Of a stretch of 64,000 bases of DNA, positions 57,728-64,000 are shown in pieces; position 1 is the stretch's first letter; each line of letters starts with the position of its first letter. The notes under the pieces were generated by a model. That model was given only the letters and a program-made list of their open reading frames with translations, was not told the DNA's origin and did not search any database. The translations under genes were made by a program, and so were the position numbers. Origin of the DNA: an uncultured Clostridium sp. Its GTDB lineage: Bacteria > Bacillota > Clostridia > Clostridiales > Clostridiaceae. Location: contig CALBDU010000077.1 of assembly GCA_937927335.1 (NCBI GenBank), positions 1 through 64,000 of the forward strand. Direction: 5' to 3'.

Positions 57728-58377
57728 AATTCCCCCTCAAGGGCAAGAATATCCTCCATTGAGTTAACCACAGCCAAAGCACCAATGCTTCTGCTCAGGG
57801 TCTGATCCTTATGGAAGGCATAGCCGCTGGCCAGTATCTTAATTTTGCAGTCAGCGCTGTGCACCGCAGCCATAACCTTCCTGGCTGCTACAAGGTTATA
57901 GTAATTGGAAGCACTGATAACAACATAATCAGGGGCTTCCAGCTTAATGCCGCTGATAATCACCTCCATGGGTGTGTTAGCACCTGTAAGTACAGTGCTA
58001 TAGCCGCATAGATTGAAGTAATCCGAACCCATCCTAAGGCCAAGCTCATGGTATTCCTCCGGTGGACAAACCAGAAGCACTTTACCCTTGTTAAGGGATA
58101 TCCCGGATTTGCTTATTTCCTCCGTAACATGTGGATAGCAGCATTCTATGATGGTTCTTATTATTGAGCTTCTCACATGCTCATTCCAGATAAAAAGCTC
58201 CTCTCCGTATCTCTCCATCATATTGTTAAGTGCAGGTGCCAGAACTTTTTCGTACAGCTCCGCAATTCCTATATAGCCGTTTTCAACAGCATTCATTATG
58301 AATTTTACACAATGCTGCTTGTCCTCCTTGTCAAGATAGCTGCAAAACTCATCATAAAAGCTTAAAAGGTCTTTCAT
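57724..58377 (-). CDS. cobalamin-binding domain protein without a DNA-binding or enzyme domain
   Basis: A 217-residue protein. A helical B12-binding-2-like cap (about 20-85) ends in LFIWNEHVRSSIIRTIIE, like the CarH/MerR sensor modules. The Rossmann-like B12 domain has PPEEYHELGLRMGSDYF (E-x-H-x-x-G, the base-off His motif) and VVISASNYYN. No helix-turn-helix or catalytic domain is attached. As the first gene of the MacAB-like operon, overlapping the permease by 4 bp, it may be a cobalamin or light sensor for it. That is inference. Confidence 0.85.
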   Translation of the reverse strand: MKDLLSFYDEFCSYLDKEDKQHCVKFIMNAVENGYIGIAELYEKVLAPALNNMMERYGEELFIWNEHVRSSIIRTIIECCYPHVTEEISKSGISLNKGKVLLVCPPEEYHELGLRMGSDYFNLCGYSTVLTGANTPMEVIISGIKLEAPDYVVISASNYYNLVAARKVMAAVHSADCKIKILASGYAFHKDQTLSRSIGALAVVNSMEDILALEGEL

Positions 58378-58567
58378 ACTATCACCTCTTGCACCAATCT
58401 TTTACAGGTATTTTAAATATTATATCATACCGAATTGAACACTGTAATATGGTTGAAAAAATATACTGTCAGGAGGTTTTGAGTTTCATAGAAAATATTT
58501 TTTGGGTTTAAAACCGTGGATAATAATTAAATGCAGACATTGGTCTGCATCTGATCCGGCGATTATA

Positions 58568-58726
58568 TTATTGCTCCATTTTTTTCATTGCTTTAAGCAC
58601 ATTTTCCTGGCTAAGCTTTGTTTCATTGGTTATTTCAGCCATGCCGCAACCCTTATTAAGCATGTCCTTGGCCTTTTCCATAGCCTCCTCATGTTCTCCC
58701 TTTCTTAGCTTTTTATCCTTATCCAT
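58568..58726 (-). CDS. small helical protein
   Basis: A 52-residue charged protein (MDKDKKLRKGEHEEAM and further helix). The second half, GMAEITNETKLSQENVLKAMK, looks like a helix-turn-helix unit. I chose ATG at 58726 with AGGAGGGATTTG before it. I do not recognise the family. It follows the 76-residue gene by 10 bp and probably shares its transcript. Confidence 0.65.
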   Translation of the reverse strand: MDKDKKLRKGEHEEAMEKAKDMLNKGCGMAEITNETKLSQENVLKAMKKMEQ

Positions 58727-58736
58727 CAAATCCCTC

Positions 58737-58967
58737 CTAACTTGGTGATGTGTCAAGATTGCTGTAGCTCTCGGCATTTCTCCACATTTTTCTGTATAGT
58801 GATTTCGGATTATTATTTTCTTTAACACCCCTGTATTCCTGCCTGACAGTAGCCCTGGCAACAGCCGCATATTTCTTGTAGTTTTTTTCATCCACTTCAG
58901 TACCTGTGAAATCCTTTATTATCAGCTCATTTATCTTTCTATTTACTGCCCTGTCAAATTTGTTCAT
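58737..58967 (-). CDS. hypothetical small protein
   Basis: A 76-residue, mostly helical and basic protein (MNKFDRAVNRKINELIIKDF). I do not recognise it. It is the first of a pair with the 52-residue gene. No membrane helix or Cys is present. The coding bias looks normal for the window. Confidence 0.6.
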   Translation of the reverse strand: MNKFDRAVNRKINELIIKDFTGTEVDEKNYKKYAAVARATVRQEYRGVKENNNPKSLYRKMWRNAESYSNLDTSPS

Positions 58968-59054
58968 TTATATCCCACCAATCATTTTAATCCTTCATTA
59001 TTATTGTCATTTAGTGACCAGTTTATTCAAAGCTTAGCCAGCTTCATCACATAA

Positions 59055-59095
59055 AAGAACTGACCTGCTGATTTAAACCAGCCTGGCAGTTCTTT
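59055..59095 (-). terminator. terminator after truA
   Basis: AAAAGAACTG and GCTGG pair with CCAGC-like and CAGTTCTTTT segments. The T run is on the minus strand after CAGTTCTTTT. Confidence 0.8.
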
Positions 59096-59832
59096 TAGTA
59101 TTGTATATTTTTCACGCATAAGCCCTTAGCCTGAGCTATAGGGGCGGTGTCAGGCCTTCTCTTTTCCTTAAGGATTTTTTCCACATCCTCAGGCTTAAGG
59201 CTGCCCTTGCCAACTTCCATAAGAGTTCCTGCAATGATTCTTACCATGTTAAGGAGAAAGCTGTTTCCGTTTACCTCAATTTCTATAAGTCCGTCATACT
59301 CATTGATATTTATATAATTTATAGTTCTAATGGTAGACTTTGAATCGGATTTCAAGCTGGTAAAGCTTTTAAAATCATGAGTTCCCACCAGCTTTTCAGC
59401 GCCCTTTTTCATTTTTTCCACATCAAGCTTCACATCTGAATGGTAAACATATTTTCTGTTAAATACATTTCTGAATTTGTTGTTGTTGATCCTGTATACA
59501 TAAGTTTTTGACTTTACCTTGTACCTGGCATGGAATCTTTCACTGGTATCCCTGGCTTCCTTCACCACTATGTCCTCTGGTAGATATTCATAAAGGTAGT
59601 CAAGTATTGCATCTATGCTCCAGGTACACTCCGTTTGAAAATTTGCTGTATAGTTCTCCGCATGAACTCCTGCATCAGTTCTTCCGCAGCCCACAACCTG
59701 AACTTCTTCTCCTGTCATTTTAGACAACACCTTTTCGATTTTTTCCTGAATGGTCGGGATGCCTTCCTTCTGCTTCTGCCATCCCTTATACCTTGTTCCG
59801 TCATATTCAATTATCATTTTTATGTTTCTCAT
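59095..59832 (-). CDS. truA: tRNA pseudouridine synthase A
   Basis: The enzyme isomerises uridines 38-40 of tRNA anticodon arms. The 245 residues match TruA. The catalytic Asp lies in GCGRTDAGVHAENYTANFQT. MIIEYDGTRYKGWQKQ is the first strand. NSFLLNMVRIIAGTLMEVGKG is the conserved C-terminal motif. I chose ATG at 59832, with AAGGAT 5 nt before it. An upstream start would add 13 unconserved residues. Confidence 0.95.
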   Translation of the reverse strand: MRNIKMIIEYDGTRYKGWQKQKEGIPTIQEKIEKVLSKMTGEEVQVVGCGRTDAGVHAENYTANFQTECTWSIDAILDYLYEYLPEDIVVKEARDTSERFHARYKVKSKTYVYRINNNKFRNVFNRKYVYHSDVKLDVEKMKKGAEKLVGTHDFKSFTSLKSDSKSTIRTINYININEYDGLIEIEVNGNSFLLNMVRIIAGTLMEVGKGSLKPEDVEKILKEKRRPDTAPIAQAKGLCVKNIQY

Positions 59833-59943
59833 ATCATCATCCTTCATAATTAATTGGGCTAAATCTTGCAAACAGCTCAGCTGGCAGTGCTTAACTTAAG
59901 CACCGGTTATAAATCTGACTGGCACCAAAGCCTTTGCGGTATT

Positions 59944-60267
59944 CTAAAATTTATTATTCCCGTAGTGCTTTTGTTTATAAGCCAATATACCTGTTGCCTG
60001 CAGTGATTTTTGTCCCAGGAAATTTTTAAGCTTTATTGTAATATCCTTTGTTTCTTCGGTAAGTGCTGCTTTGGGAAGATAAACAGTGATATCATCCTGC
60101 ATGAAAGGCTCGTACATATTTATATACTCAGGTACTCCAAGCTTTACCTCAGGCACATATACCGGCCCTGAACAGCAGCCTCCCTTATTGTCCATTTCTA
60201 TATAAATAGCATCAGTACTTCTCTGATATAAGTAATCCTTAACACCAGATTTTAATTCAATTTTCAT
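59944..60267 (-). CDS. CC/Se-motif family protein, cysteine form
   Basis: A 107-residue protein with a HesB-like N-terminal half. The motif DNKGGCCSGPVYVPEVKLG at about residues 27-45 matches the CC/Se motif family, in which one Cys can be selenocysteine. Here both are Cys. The function is unknown. Given the Sao selenoproteins in the same window, this homolog shows that the organism also keeps Cys forms. It is monocistronic. Confidence 0.75.
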   Translation of the reverse strand: MKIELKSGVKDYLYQRSTDAIYIEMDNKGGCCSGPVYVPEVKLGVPEYINMYEPFMQDDITVYLPKAALTEETKDITIKLKNFLGQKSLQATGILAYKQKHYGNNKF

Positions 60268-60339
60268 TATGCTTCACCTCTTAAAAAGATTTACAAATTT
60301 ATTATAAGCATATATCTACTTAATTTTCAATGTCTAATG

Positions 60340-60783
60340 TTACCGACCAAGGGCAACATATTTGCCTTCATATTCCGCAGTCTTCACCCACCCGTCATAG
60401 CAATCCACCTTGAGCTTTAACCTTGCTTTTTTCCGGGTCCTGTAGGTTTCCAGAAACTCCTTCACCGCTGCTCCATCCTCCAGGCTGCAATCTGCTGTAA
60501 AATCTCCTGTTACCGGCTTCAGATAATTAATTTTGCTTGATTGGACTACTACCTGGGCCTTTGGATCTTCTAGTGCCATGATTTTTGTAGCCATAGCCCA
60601 GCCGCACAAGGTCATCAGCGTGCTTATGCTCCCGCCAAAGCCCGTGCCCTTGTCATTCACATTTGGTTCAAGTCTTGCAGAAATTCTCACTCTCTTGGGT
60701 GAATATTCCAAAAACTTGAATTCCATTGCCTTTGTAATGGGTATATTAACATGAAGAAATTTTTCAAATTCTTTCTCGTTCAT
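60340..60783 (-). CDS. YiiD_C-type thioesterase-domain protein
   Basis: A 147-residue hot-dog fold protein: NVNDKGTGFGGSISTLMTLCGWAMATKIM is the central helix region. QSSKINYLKPVTGDFTADC is the next strand. It fits the putative thioesterase (YiiD C-terminal) family. I chose ATG at 60783 after TTGGGAGGAACC. It follows the phosphoesterase gene, with a REP palindrome between them. A degenerate match to the stop-linked repeat may lie just after its stop (60316-60340). Confidence 0.85.
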   Translation of the reverse strand: MNEKEFEKFLHVNIPITKAMEFKFLEYSPKRVRISARLEPNVNDKGTGFGGSISTLMTLCGWAMATKIMALEDPKAQVVVQSSKINYLKPVTGDFTADCSLEDGAAVKEFLETYRTRKKARLKLKVDCYDGWVKTAEYEGKYVALGR

Positions 60784-60801
60784 GGTTCCTCCCAATTTTT
60801 G

Positions 60802-61929
60802 TCAGGGGGTCTGACCCCTTACCATAATTTGCACTATTTCTGACTTGCTGCCTAGTCTCATAGGATAGTTCCAGGTGCCCATTCCTGAAGATACTATAAC
60901 CTGATAGTTTCCAATTCTTTCGTATCCATAATTCAGTGAACCACTGGTGAATATGGACATCAGCAAGCCTGTAGGCCATATCTGACCGCCGTGGGTATGG
61001 CCGGAGAGCTGCAGGTCAACACCATTTTGGGCTGCAAGCTGAAAATCCAGTGGCTGATGGTCCAAAAGCAATATAAATTTGCTTTTATCCAGACCATTAA
61101 GCAGCTCCGGAATAGACTTTCTATCCGCTGTATGTGTTAAAGCTGCGTCCTTTCTTCCTATTATATAAAACTGATTATTTATCAGCTTTGTATTATCATC
61201 CAGTACTGTAATATTGTTTGCTTTAAGGTTAGCTGCCACAGCATCTGTAGTAAAATAGGGAATATTGCCGTGAATGCCTTTTTCATGGTTCCCAAAAATA
61301 TAATAGGTACCATAGGTGCTTTTTATCTGGCCCAGTTTTTTGCAGGCCTCTTCCATGGTTCCCTTTGGTGTATTTTCATCAAATATATCTCCAGTGAGTA
61401 CAACCATATCAGGGTCTTGTGCCTGGATCCTTGTGCAATATTCCTGTAGGTTGTCTACTTTAACTGCAGTTCCAAGATGAATATCTGATACCATTATTAT
61501 TTTAATTCCCGGCTTACCTATGTTCTTATTTGTAGTAAGGTCATATTTTGAAACAACTACATGCATAGCAGTACTATACCCGATAACACAAAATATTATA
61601 ACTCCTGACACCGCTGCAATTCCGCTATGGTAGAGCCAGGTCCAAAACTTAAAGCCGTTATGACCCTTCAAGAGCTTTTTAAAAATTAAATTCAGAATAT
61701 CAGTGATTATAAATGAAAAGAACAAAAATAAAATAATTGCAGCAGGAAAATTGAAAACATCACTTACCATATAACCACATATTAAGGTCATGAAAGTAGA
61801 AATTATCCATGGCATCCATTTATACCTGGTAAACCTTGTAACAAAAGACAAGTTTTTAAAATGTATAAAAAAATAAACTGCACCGGGTAATATAACAAGC
61901 AGTGGCACCATTCTAAACAAGAAAAACAT
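60802..61929 (-). CDS. membrane-anchored metallophosphoesterase
   Basis: A calcineurin-like phosphoesterase of 375 residues (YkuE type). Four to five membrane helices occupy the first 125 residues. Motifs follow: MVSDIHLGTAV, LTGDIFDEN, FGNHEKGIHG, LLDHQP and LSGHTHGGQIWP. They hold two metal ions. The last five residues and stop (R-G-Q-T-P-stop) are encoded by a REP palindrome at 60805, so the native C terminus may have been replaced. Confidence 0.92.
   Translation of the reverse strand: MFFLFRMVPLLVILPGAVYFFIHFKNLSFVTRFTRYKWMPWIISTFMTLICGYMVSDVFNFPAAIILFLFFSFIITDILNLIFKKLLKGHNGFKFWTWLYHSGIAAVSGVIIFCVIGYSTAMHVVVSKYDLTTNKNIGKPGIKIIMVSDIHLGTAVKVDNLQEYCTRIQAQDPDMVVLTGDIFDENTPKGTMEEACKKLGQIKSTYGTYYIFGNHEKGIHGNIPYFTTDAVAANLKANNITVLDDNTKLINNQFYIIGRKDAALTHTADRKSIPELLNGLDKSKFILLLDHQPLDFQLAAQNGVDLQLSGHTHGGQIWPTGLLMSIFTSGSLNYGYERIGNYQVIVSSGMGTWNYPMRLGSKSEIVQIMVRGQTP
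60805..60818. repeat. REP-like palindrome at the end of the phosphoesterase gene
   Basis: GGGGGTCTGACCCC with the flank TTACCATAATTTGC. Its minus-strand reading supplies the last codons and the TGA stop of the phosphoesterase. Confidence 0.92.
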
Positions 61930-61958
61930 ATAAAGCTTCCTTTCGTTGGGGGCTCATT

Positions 61959-61973
61959 GGGGGTCTGACCCCC
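61959..61973. repeat. REP-like palindrome upstream of the phosphoesterase
   Basis: GGGGGTCTGACCCCC with the flank TTCCATAATTTACC, in the 150-bp gap between the phosphoesterase and pduL. Confidence 0.92.
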
Positions 61974-62054
61974 TTCCATAATTTACCTGAGGACATACTT
62001 CACTATTAAGTATAAAGATTTGACATTTTGTGTTCAAGTATAATTTGATACAAA

Positions 62055-62082
62055 AATAAAAAGAAGCACCTGCTCCTTTTTA
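62055..62082 (-). terminator. terminator after pduL
   Basis: AAGGAGC-AGGT-GCTTCTT followed by TTTATTTTTG on the minus strand. It overlaps the final codons. Confidence 0.75.
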
Positions 62083-62661
62083 TAAGTTCTGATCTTCGAT
62101 GAAAATCTCCAGCATATCGTTATTTTCTATATTCGCTGCATTGCCCTCCTCCAGATCAATGTGCATAACATCAACGGAGTTGCAGGACACCCTTACAAGA
62201 ACCTGCTGAAAAATCAAGCCTCTTTCCCCTGCTGCCTTTACAGATACATATTGTCTATCTTTTATACCAAGATCTTCAGCAGAATCCGGTTTTAAATGTA
62301 TATGTCTTTTTGCTATTATGGCACCTTTTATATTGAGCTCCCCTACAGGGCCAAGGATCCTTATTGAAGCGGCCTCCTCCAGCTCTCCGGAATTTTTCAA
62401 TGGCGCATTAACTCCAATCCTTATGGCATCAGCTTTTAATAATTCTGCCTGGGTATAATGTCTCAGAGGACCAAGTACTCTTACACCTTCTATTTTACCT
62501 CTGGGACCAATTAGTGTAACTGTTTCCTCGGCAGCAAACTCCACTGGGCTCAGCATTTTCCTGATTTTGATTTCATGTCCTGTTCCAAAAAGAGTTTCTA
62601 CATCCTCCGGCTTTAAATGGACATGGTGATTGGACAACATAACTTTAATTTTATTATCCAC
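62080..62661 (-). CDS. pduL: PduL-type phosphate acyltransferase
   Basis: The enzyme interconverts acyl-CoA and acyl phosphate (acetyl or propanoyl), separate from the Pta fold. The 193 residues hold two zinc-binding motifs, SNHHVHLKPEDVE near the N terminus and IAKRHIHLKPDSAED at about 116. No encapsulation helix at the N terminus and no microcompartment genes are present, so it works in the cytosol. It is flanked by two REP palindromes. Confidence 0.93.
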   Translation of the reverse strand: MDNKIKVMLSNHHVHLKPEDVETLFGTGHEIKIRKMLSPVEFAAEETVTLIGPRGKIEGVRVLGPLRHYTQAELLKADAIRIGVNAPLKNSGELEEAASIRILGPVGELNIKGAIIAKRHIHLKPDSAEDLGIKDRQYVSVKAAGERGLIFQQVLVRVSCNSVDVMHIDLEEGNAANIENNDMLEIFIEDQNL

Positions 62662-62802
62662 TTAAAACACCTCTGTTTATATTAAAATATATTCTGACTT
62701 AACATTTTCTATTTTTACTTCAGAAGCATGTCCCATTAAACCGTTTATAATTCCCATATTAATAGCTCCCTTCCGATTTTTACTTATTTAACATTAAAGT
62801 AC

Positions 62803-63411
62803 TTATTCTTCACCGGCAGCGGAAAATCCTCTTTGGTCTTTTTGGGGGTCTGACCCCCCTCCATAATCATCCAATAACACCCTTTCTACAAAGCTTTTAT
62901 AGGTATCTCTTGGATTTTTCCCATTAAAATATGCCAATACTAAGCTTGTATCAATTAATGTTTCTTTCCTTAAACCTATATACATTTTATAGCTGCTCCA
63001 CTGGTATTCTTCAGGTGTTTGGACTAAATTGGCTCTAACCGGATTTAAATGGATATATCTTGAAATTTCCAGCATATATTTATCCTGGTCTATTAATTCG
63101 GATCTATATCTTCCTTGAAACAGGTGCCCAATTAAATTATATTTTTGATTAAAATAAATGGCATAAAGCATGTTGATTTTTTTCATTATTTTACCGATAG
63201 CTTCATCGCTGGTTTTTATATGCAGATGAATATGATTAGTCATTAGACAGTAACACAGGATTTTAAAATTGAACTTAATCTTAGCCTCATGTAAAATCGC
63301 CAGAAAAACCATGTAATCCTGACTATCCATAAAAATATTCCTCTTATTATTTCCTCTGCACATAACATGGTATACAGCACCTTTATACCAAATACGTAAT
63401 TTTCTTGCCAA
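62803..63411 (-). CDS. REP-associated tyrosine transposase (RAYT, Y1/IS200-like)
   Basis: A 202-residue single-strand HUH transposase. It starts LARKLRIWYKGAVYHVMCRGNN, has the metal site YCLMTNHIHLHI and the catalytic-Tyr region ISRYIHLNPVRANLV. I chose TTG at 63411 with GAGGAG 7 nt before it. Its last ~15 codons (GGGSDPQKDQRGFSAAGEE) include a copy of the REP palindrome that it probably recognises. A 37-codon frame at 63383-63496 overlaps its start and is doubtful. Confidence 0.92.
   Translation of the reverse strand: MARKLRIWYKGAVYHVMCRGNNKRNIFMDSQDYMVFLAILHEAKIKFNFKILCYCLMTNHIHLHIKTSDEAIGKIMKKINMLYAIYFNQKYNLIGHLFQGRYRSELIDQDKYMLEISRYIHLNPVRANLVQTPEEYQWSSYKMYIGLRKETLIDTSLVLAYFNGKNPRDTYKSFVERVLLDDYGGGSDPQKDQRGFSAAGEE
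62844..62858. repeat. REP-like palindrome inside the RAYT gene
   Basis: GGGGGTCTGACCCCC with the flank CTCCATAATCATCC. It is read as G-G-S-D-P-Q at the C-terminal end of the transposase. Confidence 0.92.
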
Positions 63412-63540
63412 ACATTCGTCTCCTCTCCCTTTGAGTTTTAGACCATTTTTTAAGTCCCTGATTCTCAAGTATCTCAATTATATCCTTATAATCCATTTTT
63501 AAACCTTCAACCTTCTGGATTTCATATTTAAATAATTGCA

Positions 63541-63568
63541 TAAAAAAAGAGTAGATTAAATCTACTCC
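63541..63568 (-). terminator. terminator after the 2-hydroxyacid dehydrogenase gene
   Basis: GGAGTAGATTT pairs with AATCTACTC on the minus strand, followed by TTTTTTT. Confidence 0.88.
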
Positions 63569-63579
63569 AGATAATGGAA

Positions 63580-63594
63580 GGGGGTCAGACCCCC
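63580..63594. repeat. REP-like palindrome that gives the dehydrogenase its stop codon
   Basis: GGGGGTCAGACCCCC; the minus strand gives GGGGGTCTGACCCCCTTCC. The TGA inside it is the stop of the dehydrogenase. Confidence 0.92.
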
Positions 63595-64000
63595 TTCCTG
63601 GATTTGGCAGGTTTGTTGTAGGGCCAGGTGGGAACTCTGCCTGACAAAACATCGTCAACGTTTTGTGCCGCATGAAGTGCCATGCGGATTGTACATTCTT
63701 TTGTTAAAGCTGCGCTGTGGGGCTGGGCGATCACGTTGTCCATGTGTAGCAGTGGGTTGTCTTTATGGGGTGGCTCTGGATCATATACATCCAGTCCGGC
63801 ACCTGCAATTTTTTTATCTCTCAAGGCCTCGTACAAGGCTTTTTCATCCACCAGAGCTCCTCTGGCCACATTAATGAAATATGCCGTAGGCTTCATTAGG
63901 TTGAACTCTCTGCTGTTAACCAGCTTTTTACCATTAAAGGGCATATGGATTGATACAAAGTCACCTGCATCAAACATATGGTCCCAGCTGTCCACTGCTT
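63585..64000 (-). CDS. D-isomer specific 2-hydroxyacid dehydrogenase, 5' part outside the window
   Basis: This is the C-terminal ~138 residues of an NAD-dependent dehydrogenase (phosphoglycerate or formate/lactate dehydrogenase type). FINVARGALVDEKAL and AGAGLDVYDPEPPHKDNPLL are present, with the catalytic His in AQPHSAALTKE. The C-terminal residues K-S-R-K-G-V and the stop come from a REP palindrome. The gene begins beyond the right edge. The substrate cannot be decided from this part. Confidence 0.92.
   Translation of the reverse strand, partial: AVDSWDHMFDAGDFVSIHMPFNGKKLVNSREFNLMKPTAYFINVARGALVDEKALYEALRDKKIAGAGLDVYDPEPPHKDNPLLHMDNVIAQPHSAALTKECTIRMALHAAQNVDDVLSGRVPTWPYNKPAKSRKGV

Noticed and set aside
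63383..63496. A 37-codon frame with a fair ribosome binding site that overlaps the RAYT start
   Set aside because: It ends inside the transposase gene in another frame and resembles nothing known. It may only be the leader of the transposase.
1..64000. CRISPR arrays, tRNA or rRNA genes, a replication origin and prophage genes
   Set aside because: None was seen on either strand. The repeats present are not regularly spaced with unique spacers.

Overview
The window is AT-rich DNA from a strictly anaerobic, spore-forming, Clostridium-like Firmicute. The evidence is the thl/hbd/crt butyrate-type genes, a Spo0E-like phosphatase, T-box, glycine and guanine riboswitches, a TM1266-type regulator, several probable selenoproteins, and strong AGGAGG-type ribosome binding sites with frequent GTG/TTG starts. 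I saw no rRNA, tRNA or CRISPR array.

Layout. 1-7.4 kb (minus strand): an operon that runs acyl carrier protein, AMP-dependent acyl ligase, LuxE-like acyl transferase, LuxC-like acyl reductase, then crt, hbd and thl. It looks like an acyl activation and reduction pathway joined to four-carbon beta-oxidation-type enzymes. 7.5-9.6 kb: a two-gene SufC/SufB-type Fe-S system (SmsCB type) with a thioesterase. 9.7-11.8 kb: a double-cubane / 2-hydroxyacyl-CoA dehydratase-type protein and a DUF169 protein. 11.8-18.5 kb: a full set of genes matching the clostridial Sao (selenoprotein-associated organometallic) system. It has an ABC transporter with two binding proteins, a MerB-like lyase, an efflux permease, a Cys-Cys lipoprotein, a thioredoxin-like protein and a DsrE-like protein. 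Three of its genes (saoP, saoL, saoT) are interrupted by an in-frame TGA that is best read as selenocysteine. A plain gene caller truncates the first two and misses the third.

18.6-29.7 kb: MFS exporter, DUF1294, chorismate mutase, DUF4153, the polyamine transporter potA-potB-potCD (potC and potD fused), DUF1003, a GNAT/TetR pair behind twin palindromic operators, and DUF6512. 29.7-30.8 kb: two near-identical tandem glycine riboswitches on the minus strand, followed only by 14-19 codon hydrophobic micro-ORFs. 30.8-33.7 kb: a NitT/TauT-type ABC transporter with a TM1266-type regulator. 33.9-35.6 kb: an amino-acid permease behind a T-box leader. 35.6-40.7 kb: a chemoreceptor, a degenerate hybrid histidine kinase and a GGDEF-EAL protein. 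40.9-48.4 kb: small housekeeping and regulatory genes (XRE, Spo0E-like, galE, ssb, UPF0180, thioesterase, Uup, metallo-hydrolase). 48.6-50.7 kb: a repeat-rich cell-wall-binding protein that lacks a visible signal peptide. 50.8-54.5 kb: a guanine-riboswitch purine permease, HAD phosphatase, Asp/Glu racemase and MORN protein. 54.6-58.4 kb: a MacAB-like export operon headed by a cobalamin-binding protein. 58.5-64 kb: truA, a CC/Se-motif protein, thioesterase, phosphoesterase, pduL, a REP-associated transposase and the end of a 2-hydroxyacid dehydrogenase.

Two dispersed repeat families cross the window. One is a GGGGGTCTGACCCCC palindrome (six copies, four of them contributing codons or a stop codon to genes), which sits with a REP-type transposase. 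The other is a ~35 bp element that begins exactly at the stop codon of three unrelated minus-strand genes. The Sao locus with its recoded TGA codons, and the paired glycine riboswitches that control only micro-ORFs, are the most interesting parts.
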